DNA of 64,000 bases from Fibrobacter sp. UWT2 (GTDB taxonomy: Bacteria > Fibrobacterota > Fibrobacteria > Fibrobacterales > Fibrobacteraceae). This document shows positions 57,473 to 64,000 of the stretch, piece after piece. The translations under genes were made by a program, and so were the position numbers. Position 1 is the stretch's first letter, and every line of letters begins with the position of its first letter. The notes below the pieces were generated by a model that saw nothing but the letters and a program-made list of their open reading frames with translations, did not search any database and was not told where the DNA came from. The stretch spans positions 62,001 to 126,000 of the forward strand of contig NZ_FRBF01000005.1 in NCBI RefSeq assembly GCF_900142545.1, given 5' to 3'.

Positions 57473-59499
57473 CTTTCCCCCACGTAGCCTCTTTCGATAA
57501 CCGGGATTTCTTTGCGCTTTTCGGCCACGGCGGTCGTGGCGGGCGCGTAATGTTCCTGCAGGTAGTCGCGTGCCTTTTCGGCAGAGAGCGGCTTGCTGAA
57601 GTAGAACCCTTGAATCAGGCGGCAGCCTTCGTCCCGCAAGAACTGCAGCTGGCTTTCGGATTCCACACCCTCGGCAATCAAGTCCAGATTCATGGACTTC
57701 GCAATGCCAATCACCATGCGGGCAAACGAGGCGTCTTCTTCGTCATCGGTCACGTGGTCAATGAACGACTTGTCCATCTTGAGCGTGTGAATCGGGAACT
57801 GCTTGAGGTAAGAAAGGCTGCTGTAACCCGTACCGAAGTCGTCGATCGAAATCTGGATGCCCATGCTCGAAAGGGCATTCATGATCTTCACCGTCTTTTC
57901 GGCTTCGCACACGGCGGTGTATTCCGTGATTTCGAGCTTGAGGTTCTTGGGGTTCAGCTGCGTTTCAAGCAAGACCTGCTTAATATCGTCGATCATGTTG
58001 TCGAGCGCAAACTGCTTAGCCGAGAAATTCACTGCCACCTGAATTTCGGTAAAGCCGGCATCCACCCACTTTTTGGCCTGCAAGCAAGCCATTTTCAAAA
58101 TCTGCGCACCCAGCGGAATGATCAGGCCGGTTTCTTCGGCAATGGGGATAAATTCCGCCGGCGAAATAAACTTGCTCTTGGACTGGTTCCAACGCACAAG
58201 TGCCTCAAAAGCCACGATGCGGTTGCCGTCGGTAATATCGACAATCGGCTGGTAAAACAGCACAAATTCCTGCGCCTGAATCGCCTTGCGAATGTCGAAT
58301 TCCAGCTTGTAAAGGCGCATGGCCTTTTCGCGGATGCCGCCGCTAAAGAACTGGATTCCGCCGTGGTTCACACTCTTCTTCATTTCGCGGAGGCTCGAAG
58401 TCACGTTCGCCATGATATCTTCGACGCAGTCCACTTCGCGGTTCAGCGCCACCGCCATCGAAACGCCAATGTAGAGTTCGCGACCATCGAGCTGGATCGG
58501 CTGCTTTACGGCGCTGTGAATGCGGCGCACAATCGACTTCACGTCGCTGTCGTCGTTCTTTTGAATGTCATGCAGCACAATGGCGAACACGTCAGGACCA
58601 ATACGGGCAATGGTATCGCCCACGCGGCACTGAGCCTTAATGCGGTCGGCCACCACGCGCAGCACGTTGTCACCCACGTTAATGGAATAAGAGGTATTAA
58701 TCGCGCCAAAGCGGTCAATATCCAAAAGCGCCACGGCGAACAGGTAGTCCGGTCGCTGCAGGGCCATGTCGACATCGACTTTGAGTTTTTCCAAGAAGAA
58801 CTTGCGGTTGTAGACACCCGTGAGCGCGTCTTGGTACACGTAATAGTAGTTCTGCTTTTCCTGGGCCTGCTTGTCGGAATTTTCGTCGAGGGAACCCACA
58901 ATGCGAATGGGGTGACCGTCTTCGTTCAGCTGCACGTGGCCCGAAATCACCAGCTTGTCGGCTTCGGCGGAATTGTCGAGCAGCGAAACAATCAGGTGGA
59001 ACTTTTCGCCCGTTTCGAGCGCCAACTTTAGTTCTTCTTTAAAGCGGAGCCAGTCGCTTTCGACAATGCGTTCCTTGAGCAGGTCAAAAGAATCTTGAAT
59101 GGGGCTCGCCTGGGCCTGCAACAGCTTAATGGCGCGCTTAGACCAGTAAACCTTGCCCGTTACGACGTCGAACGTCCAAAAACCGTTCGAAGAAACGTCC
59201 ACCATCATCTGGAAGAGTTCGTCGCGCTCCATGAGGTCTTTCTTGAAGTCGCGGATAGGGGTCTGCGCGGGGGCAGGAACAGTAATTTCGACATCTTCGC
59301 GCATGCGCTTGCGGTTGCCGATAACCGGGAACCGGTACATCACGGCCACGACCACCAAGAAGAAATCAGCTAAAAAATAAGGAACAGCCCACAACAGACT
59401 GTCCTTAGTCGCTACGATTTCTGGAATAAAAGCAGCAAAGAAAACACTTGCCAAAACCAGCAAGAGTCGCAAAAAAACTTTCTCTTCAAATAATCTCAT
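57460..59499 (-). CDS. Membrane PAS-GGDEF-EAL protein, probable c-di-GMP phosphodiesterase
   Basis: The product has 679 residues. Two N-terminal transmembrane helices (about 8-60) are followed by a PAS-like domain (WTFDVVTGKVYWSKRAIKLL), a GGDEF domain (about 230-390) and an EAL domain. The GGDEF active site reads IARIGPDVFAIVL instead of GG(D/E)EF, so cyclase activity is not expected. The EAL domain keeps VAFEALVRW, EITEYT, DDFGTGYSSLSYLK and AEGVES, so it should hydrolyse c-di-GMP. The degenerate GGDEF may sense GTP or c-di-GMP. Two CAT-like motifs for secretion are absent. Confidence 0.9.
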   Translation of the reverse strand: MRLFEEKVFLRLLLVLASVFFAAFIPEIVATKDSLLWAVPYFLADFFLVVVAVMYRFPVIGNRKRMREDVEITVPAPAQTPIRDFKKDLMERDELFQMMVDVSSNGFWTFDVVTGKVYWSKRAIKLLQAQASPIQDSFDLLKERIVESDWLRFKEELKLALETGEKFHLIVSLLDNSAEADKLVISGHVQLNEDGHPIRIVGSLDENSDKQAQEKQNYYYVYQDALTGVYNRKFFLEKLKVDVDMALQRPDYLFAVALLDIDRFGAINTSYSINVGDNVLRVVADRIKAQCRVGDTIARIGPDVFAIVLHDIQKNDDSDVKSIVRRIHSAVKQPIQLDGRELYIGVSMAVALNREVDCVEDIMANVTSSLREMKKSVNHGGIQFFSGGIREKAMRLYKLEFDIRKAIQAQEFVLFYQPIVDITDGNRIVAFEALVRWNQSKSKFISPAEFIPIAEETGLIIPLGAQILKMACLQAKKWVDAGFTEIQVAVNFSAKQFALDNMIDDIKQVLLETQLNPKNLKLEITEYTAVCEAEKTVKIMNALSSMGIQISIDDFGTGYSSLSYLKQFPIHTLKMDKSFIDHVTDDEEDASFARMVIGIAKSMNLDLIAEGVESESQLQFLRDEGCRLIQGFYFSKPLSAEKARDYLQEHYAPATTAVAEKRKEIPVIERGYVGESYIP

Positions 59500-59597
59500 T
59501 TACCCAATTCCGTATGGGCTTAATATATAAATAAATTTTAACAGTGTAACTAAAAATTTTATGTTTTTTTTGATAGTGGATAGTTACACCGAAACAG

Positions 59598-59621
59598 AAA
59601 AACGGACCCGATTGGATCCGT
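59598..59621 (-). terminator. Terminator after tRNA-Glu
   Basis: On the minus strand ACGGATCC-AATC-GGGTCCGT is followed by TTTTTC, 6 bases beyond the tRNA 3' end. Confidence 0.75.
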
Positions 59622-59626
59622 TTTAA

Positions 59627-59699
59627 TAGTGCCAAAGGGACTCGAACCCTTGTTACCGGCGTGAGAGGCCAGTGTCCTGGACCACTAGACGATGGCACC
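59627..59699 (-). tRNA. tRNA-Glu (anticodon CTC)
   Basis: The minus strand folds into a full cloverleaf of 73 bases: acceptor GGTGCCA/TGGCACT (first pair G-U), D arm GTCTAGTGGTCCAGGAC, anticodon stem CTGGC/GCCGG with loop CTCTCAC (anticodon CTC), and T arm AAGGG-TTCGAGT-CCCTT. CCA is not encoded. GTCTAG in the D arm is typical of tRNA-Glu. No integrase or attachment-site duplication is seen nearby. Confidence 0.95.
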
Positions 59700-59768
59700 G
59701 AAATTCGCCATATTTAGCGATTTTGCCCGCCAAATATAGCAAACAGGTCAATTTCTGTCTAGCCCGGA

Positions 59769-61721
59769 CTAGTCTCTGTAGAAGAGGTCGAGGTTGCTTT
59801 CGACAGCCGTGGAGTTTTCGAGATTGCTCACGTATTCGTTGAACAAGCTCATAGCCACATAGCTAGAGGCGTTTGCCACGTCACTCTTGACGGCGTTGTT
59901 CACGGCTTCTTCTTCAGGAGCCTTCTTGGAGAGCACCTTCACCATCACGGCACCGTTGTCGGTAGCGATAGCAGAGGACCATTCGCCAACCTTAGCGCCT
60001 TCGAGCACCTTGGCGAGGTGGGTGTTGCCGTAGCCGAAGCCCGGAACAAAGCCATCCACAGAGGCGGTAACCTTTTCGATTTCGACCTTTTCGATCTTGT
60101 TGGCGGCAACAGTGGCAGAGTCGGCGGCGCTGTCAGCCGGAGCCCAAGCCTTAATCTTGTCGGCAACGGAGTTCAGGTAGCTTTCGGCAGCGGCAGCGGA
60201 CTTGTTGCGGAGCAGGGTGCTCTTGATGTTGTTGAAGTACAGGTCGAGGCTACGTTCGCCAGCCTTGAGTTCCTTGGACTTGAGGGCGACGACAACCCAC
60301 TTGTTGTTCTTCATGATCGGAGAAACCTTGCTGGATTCTTCCGGAAGATTTTCATTCGGCCAAGCATAAGAGGTCAGGCCCTTGAGGTAACCGACGCCTT
60401 CGATCGATTCGCCGCGAGAAATCCAGTTAGAAGTATGAGTGTCGATGTTCTGTTCCTTGGCTGCTTCGGCGAAGGTCTTGCCGGCATCCACAGAAGCCTT
60501 GATCTTGGTGAGGATACCTTCGAGGCTGTCGATGGTTTCAGAAGAAGCGTTCACGACGAGGAGGATGTGAGCCACCTTCACGAGGTCAGCACCGGTAGAA
60601 TCCTTAGACTTGCCGAGGCTCTTGATGATGTGGTAGCCAAAGCGAGTGCGAACCGGTTCAGAGACTGCGCCGGAGTCGAGACCGAAGGCAACATCTTCGA
60701 ATTCTTTCACGTACACGCCGCGACCCACGTAGTCGTCGCTCAAGACGCCACCCTTTTCGGCGGTGCCGGCATCTTCAGAAGAAATGCGGGCCATGTCTTC
60801 GAACGTGGTGGTCGAAGAGGAATCGGTCAGCTGGTAGTAAAGCGTCATAGCGTATTCGCGAATACGGGCATCGTCACCAGCGGTAGCTTCGACCGGGAGG
60901 TAGGCGAATTCAAACTGAGCCATGTCCTTCTGCACGTAGAAGCTGTCGCGGTGGGCGTTGAAGTAGCCTGCCACCATCACGCTGTCCACAGAATTTTCGT
61001 CGACCTTGAAGTCGTTGTTAGAAGCAACTGCCACCTGCAGTTCGTAGTCGGTCAAGCGGCGGTTAACAGCCCAGCCAGCTTCCAAGGAAGTGGCATGCAC
61101 AGAAGCGCCGACCAGCGCCTGCAGTTGACGCATCGGAATGGTGTTGACCTTGAGGTCTTCTTCGAGCTGCAGCATCACGCCCCAGCGGAAGGCTTCGGGA
61201 GTCTTGAGCCATGCTTCGTATTCAGCCTTGTCGAAGGTAGAATCGGTCATGAACTTCGGGAGCGTAGACACATAAGCCTGGTAGCGCTGCATAAAGTCTT
61301 CTTGGCTTGCAGACTGCTGCTGGATCATGCGGATGCGCATCTGGGCTTCCTGGTAAAGGCGGGCGCGAACGGCATCGGGGTTGCGGACGAATTCAGATTC
61401 AAGTTCGGCAACCGAGGCGCTCAGTTCGGCATTTTCGAACTGTTCGTTCAAGAGAATCTGGCGAACAAAGCTGCGGAACACTTCGGTGCGCAACTGGTTG
61501 TACTGTTCGTCTTCGAGGTGCTGGCCCTGGTACTGGTTCTGCACGATATTCTTGATGCGGGAGTCGAATTCGGCATAAGTGATCTTCTTGTCGTTGACGA
61601 TGCCGACCGGATAGCTATGTCCCTGATTGGGCACACGGTCCATGGCCAAAAGGCCTACCACGATACCCGCGGCAAAGATAACGATAATCCACTTGGCTTT
61701 TTCATTAATCCACGTTAACAT
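59769..61721 (-). CDS. PpiD/SurA-like periplasmic chaperone with rotamase domain
   Basis: The product has 650 residues. The ATG at 61721 (MLTWINEKAKWIIVIFAAGI) starts directly with the basic residues and single transmembrane anchor typical of PpiD. The upstream frame is discarded. A SurA_N-type region follows (VNDKKITYAEFDSRIKNIVQ), then a parvulin-like PPIC domain (LDSGAVSEPVRTRFGYHIIK near 310). It helps outer-membrane proteins fold in the periplasm. The C-terminal part resembles the remaining PpiD domains. It is preceded on the minus strand by TACATTTTG, a promoter-like box also seen before wzc. Confidence 0.87.
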   Translation of the reverse strand: MLTWINEKAKWIIVIFAAGIVVGLLAMDRVPNQGHSYPVGIVNDKKITYAEFDSRIKNIVQNQYQGQHLEDEQYNQLRTEVFRSFVRQILLNEQFENAELSASVAELESEFVRNPDAVRARLYQEAQMRIRMIQQQSASQEDFMQRYQAYVSTLPKFMTDSTFDKAEYEAWLKTPEAFRWGVMLQLEEDLKVNTIPMRQLQALVGASVHATSLEAGWAVNRRLTDYELQVAVASNNDFKVDENSVDSVMVAGYFNAHRDSFYVQKDMAQFEFAYLPVEATAGDDARIREYAMTLYYQLTDSSSTTTFEDMARISSEDAGTAEKGGVLSDDYVGRGVYVKEFEDVAFGLDSGAVSEPVRTRFGYHIIKSLGKSKDSTGADLVKVAHILLVVNASSETIDSLEGILTKIKASVDAGKTFAEAAKEQNIDTHTSNWISRGESIEGVGYLKGLTSYAWPNENLPEESSKVSPIMKNNKWVVVALKSKELKAGERSLDLYFNNIKSTLLRNKSAAAAESYLNSVADKIKAWAPADSAADSATVAANKIEKVEIEKVTASVDGFVPGFGYGNTHLAKVLEGAKVGEWSSAIATDNGAVMVKVLSKKAPEEEAVNNAVKSDVANASSYVAMSLFNEYVSNLENSTAVESNLDLFYRD

Positions 61722-61868
61722 AGAGTAGACTCCATAGAAATTTTTGTCGGGCAAAATGTAGCAAAAAAAATCTATTTCTTTTATTTTGCATTCAAATAAT
61801 GCCGAAATAGCGCTTTTTTTCTATCTATATACCACGTAAAGACAAAGTTTAGCCAACGGAGTTCGGTC

Positions 61869-63452
61869 ATGTACGACATTTTGGTTCTGGGAGCAGGAAT
61901 TTCTGGCCTAAGCGCAGCGTTGCACGCAGCAGAAAAGGGCCTTTCGGTTGTCATTCTCACTAAGGGTGCAAAGCCGGACGGTTCCTCAAACTACGCCCAA
62001 GGCGGAATCGCCACCGTTACCGAAAAGACGGACAAGTTCAAGTTCCACATTGACGACACGTTGGAAGCGGGAGCCGGCCTTTGCAAAAAGGAACCCGTGA
62101 ACATTTTGACCAAGAGCGGCCCGGCGACCATTCAGCAGCTGGTCAAGTGGGGCGTGCAATTTACCCCCTCGCCCGTCGACAAGACTCAGTTTGACTTGCA
62201 CCTGGAAGGCGGCCACAGCCACCACCGCATTTTGCATGCCGCAGACCTTACGGGTAAAGAAATCATGCGTGCACTGCTTTGCGAACTGCACAAGCACAAG
62301 AACATCCACTATATTGAAAACTGCTACATCAAGGACTTGATTTGCAAGGGCGAAGGCAAGGCAAAGCGTTGCGTGGGTGCAAAGATTATTCACCAGAAAA
62401 CAGGCATTGTCGAAGACCTTTACGCAAAGGCTTCTATCCTTTCTACCGGCGGTGCCGGTCGTATCTGGCAGTACACCGTTTGCCCGCACGACAGCTGCGG
62501 CGACGGCATGGCGATTGCGGCACGCGCAGGTGCAGCCTTGCAGGATATTGAATTCATGCAGTTCCACCCCACGAGCCTTTATGCGCCGAGCCTCAAGAAG
62601 CCGTTCCTGATTTCGGAAGCGGTGCGCGGCTTTGGCGGAATCTTGAAGAACGACAAGGGCGAAGAATTCATGAACCAGGTGCACCCGCTGCACTCCCTTG
62701 CACCGCGCGACATTGTGGCACGCGCCATTCACAGCGAAATGCAGCGACTGGGCAAGCCGAACATGTTTATCGACTTGAGCGGTCGCACGCCGAAAGACAT
62801 CAAGAGCCACTTCCCGAACATTTACGCGAAGTGCCTCGAGGCTGGCATCGACATTACCAAGCAGTGGATTCCGGTGGTGCCGGCCGCACATTACATGTGC
62901 GGAGGCGTACTGGTCGACACTTGGTCCAGGACCGAAATCAAAGGCCTGTACGCCTGCGGCGAAGTCGCCGCCACCGGCGTTCATGGCGCTAACCGCCTCG
63001 CTTCTAACTCCCTCTTGGAAAGCGTGGTATTCGCGGTGCGTGCCGTTGACAACATTTGCGAAAGCGGCCTCCTTAAAGAAAAGATTGTTCCGAGCAAGGC
63101 TAAGCCGCAAAAGGTTTCCTTCGGCAAGGCTGCTTACTGGCGCAAGCGCAAGAAGATTCTGCAAGACATGATGTGGACGCATTGCGGCATCGTGCGTACC
63201 GTGGCGGGCCTGAATCAGGGCCTCAAGGTTATCGAAGAACTAGAAAAGGACGTTGATGCAGCGATCAAGAACAAGGAAACCGAAAATCTGCATTACCTTG
63301 AATTCTTGAATGCACTTCAGGTTTCCAAGATGATTCTGATTGCAGCTCTCCACCGCAAGGAATCCCGCGGATTGCATTACATTCTGGACTACCCGAATCT
63401 GGACCCCAAGACGAAGCATCATACAATTTACTTAAAGGGGTCTGAGCGATGA
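61869..63452 (+). CDS. nadB: L-aspartate oxidase
   Basis: The product has 527 residues with GGAG seven bases upstream. FAD-binding GAGISGLSAALHAAEKGLSV, then SSNYAQGGIATVTEKTDKF, STGGAGRIWQYTVCP, EFMQFHPTSLY and HYMCGGVLVDTWSRTEIKGL are the NadB blocks; the SNYAQGG motif separates it from succinate dehydrogenase. It oxidises aspartate to iminoaspartate, the first step of NAD synthesis. No nadA or nadC lies nearby in the window. Confidence 0.95.
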   Translation: MYDILVLGAGISGLSAALHAAEKGLSVVILTKGAKPDGSSNYAQGGIATVTEKTDKFKFHIDDTLEAGAGLCKKEPVNILTKSGPATIQQLVKWGVQFTPSPVDKTQFDLHLEGGHSHHRILHAADLTGKEIMRALLCELHKHKNIHYIENCYIKDLICKGEGKAKRCVGAKIIHQKTGIVEDLYAKASILSTGGAGRIWQYTVCPHDSCGDGMAIAARAGAALQDIEFMQFHPTSLYAPSLKKPFLISEAVRGFGGILKNDKGEEFMNQVHPLHSLAPRDIVARAIHSEMQRLGKPNMFIDLSGRTPKDIKSHFPNIYAKCLEAGIDITKQWIPVVPAAHYMCGGVLVDTWSRTEIKGLYACGEVAATGVHGANRLASNSLLESVVFAVRAVDNICESGLLKEKIVPSKAKPQKVSFGKAAYWRKRKKILQDMMWTHCGIVRTVAGLNQGLKVIEELEKDVDAAIKNKETENLHYLEFLNALQVSKMILIAALHRKESRGLHYILDYPNLDPKTKHHTIYLKGSER

Positions 63453-63465
63453 GGTTCTGAGGTAT

Positions 63466-63492
63466 GAGCTCAAAGGGCGAAAGCCCGAGCTC
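63466..63492. repeat. GNRA-capped hairpin between nadB and the kinase
   Basis: GAGCTC-AAA-GGGC-GAAA-GCCC-GAGCTC forms a long hairpin with a GAAA loop and a three-base bulge. There is no T-run. GAGGT upstream (63451) and ACCTC downstream could add an outer stem. Confidence 0.6.
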
Positions 63493-63527
63493 AAAGCGAA
63501 GCGACCTCAAACCAAAACATTTGATTT

Positions 63528-64000
63528 ATGAGCGAAGCGAAGAATACAAGACCTTCAAAGATTGGTGGATATACTCCTACGCAGGAATTAGGTTCCGGCG
63601 CGATGGGTCAGCTGTGGCTCTGTCACGACAAGTCGCTAGACCGAATGGTCGTGGTCAAGCAGATGCAGCAGGACATCGAAGATAGCGATGTAAACGTCCG
63701 CCGCTTTATGCAAGAGGGTAACATTCTCGCACACCTGAACCATCCGGCTATTACCAAGCCCTACGCCTTGTGGAAAGAAAAAGACGGCAAGCTTTCGCTC
63801 TCCATGGAATTTGTGCACGGGCTTACGCTCCGCCAGATTTTAGACAAAGTGCCGCAGCCGCCTCTCTGGGTGGTGCTGAACATTTTGCATGAAATTCTTT
63901 GCGCCTTGGGCGAAGCCCACCGCAAGGGAATCGTGCATCGCGACCTGAAACCCGCAAACATCATGGTCGACAACGACGGTCGCGTGCACCTGCTGGACTT
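63528..64000 (+). CDS. Ser/Thr protein kinase, N-terminal part (runs off the window)
   Basis: The frame is open from the ATG at 63528 to the window end (157 codons). Hanks-type kinase motifs are in order: TQELGSGAMGQLWLCHD (P-loop), RMVVVKQMQQD (catalytic Lys), FMQEGNILAHLNHPAIT (helix C Glu) and GIVHRDLKPANIMVDNDGRV, then LLD at the edge, where DFG is expected. It is a PknB-like eukaryotic-type kinase. Residues beyond the catalytic loop, and any membrane anchor, are outside the window. Confidence 0.92.
   Translation, partial: MSEAKNTRPSKIGGYTPTQELGSGAMGQLWLCHDKSLDRMVVVKQMQQDIEDSDVNVRRFMQEGNILAHLNHPAITKPYALWKEKDGKLSLSMEFVHGLTLRQILDKVPQPPLWVVLNILHEILCALGEAHRKGIVHRDLKPANIMVDNDGRVHLLD

Noticed and set aside
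59627-59699. tRNA-Glu as an attachment site of a mobile element
   Set aside because: No integrase gene and no duplicated tRNA 3' end are found in the window, and neighbouring genes are housekeeping genes.
60018-61718. Plus-strand open frame of 566 codons over the PpiD-like gene
   Set aside because: It is an antisense shadow produced by codon bias, and the minus-strand PpiD motifs are unambiguous.

Overview
The window reads as chromosomal DNA of a Gram-negative bacterium of the Fibrobacterota, most likely a Fibrobacter relative. This is an inference from gene style, not a database match. Supporting signs are an OmpA-type outer-membrane protein with seven thrombospondin type 3 repeats, a Wzi-like outer-membrane protein, Bacteroidota-like TAnnTTTG boxes in front of core genes combined with clear Shine-Dalgarno sites, and many dispersed short hairpin repeats. 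Core genes are GC-rich. Two large accessory blocks are clearly AT-rich.

Layout. (1) 1-6.9 kb: end of a transglutaminase-like gene, hisS, then two SGNH-fold proteins and an MBOAT acyltransferase, tightly overlapped and read here as an extracytoplasmic O-acetylation unit. (2) 7.0-7.8 kb: a small partner protein and a GNAT-fold toxin-like protein. (3) 8-16 kb, minus strand: nucleotide-sugar dehydratase, Wzi-like protein, OmpA/TSP3 protein and a Wzc-type tyrosine autokinase, a polysaccharide export block. (4) 16.3-31 kb: a defense and toxin-antitoxin island. It holds a GIY-YIG protein, an Mrr nuclease fused to a STAND-type NTPase, an Abi_2/AbiF HEPN protein preceded by a small structured RNA gene, AlbA-type and RhuM-type pseudogenes next to 80-bp structured repeats, an AbiL-like ATPase plus RloB pair, a Thoeris-like TIR plus TM-macro pair, a membrane KAP NTPase, a HigBA-like pair and a BrnTA-like pair. 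(5) 31.2-52 kb: a surface polysaccharide (O-antigen or capsule) locus. It has a nucleotidyltransferase, a frameshifted ugd, Wzx, an acyltransferase, a six-gene amino-sugar/acyl-carrier cassette on the plus strand, and twelve minus-strand genes with a Wzy-like polymerase, five glycosyltransferase-type proteins, LicD, and a CDP-glycerol synthase/transferase pair. (6) 52-56 kb: an orphan BrnA-like protein, two different Rpn/PD-(D/E)XK nucleases with the same C-terminal tail and the same flanking DNA, and RhuM. (7) 56-64 kb: housekeeping genes greB, tatD, a GGDEF/EAL protein, tRNA-Glu, a PpiD-like chaperone, nadB and the start of a Ser/Thr kinase.

How it fits together. The defense island lies between two polysaccharide blocks, so this is a surface-plus-immunity variable region. 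Accessory genes repeatedly use a textbook TTGACA-17-bp-TATATT type promoter, whereas core genes use TAnnTTTG boxes with weak -35 regions. The strongest leads are the structured RNA ahead of the AbiF-like HEPN gene and the internal start codon that would release the shared C-terminal tail of the Rpn-like nucleases.
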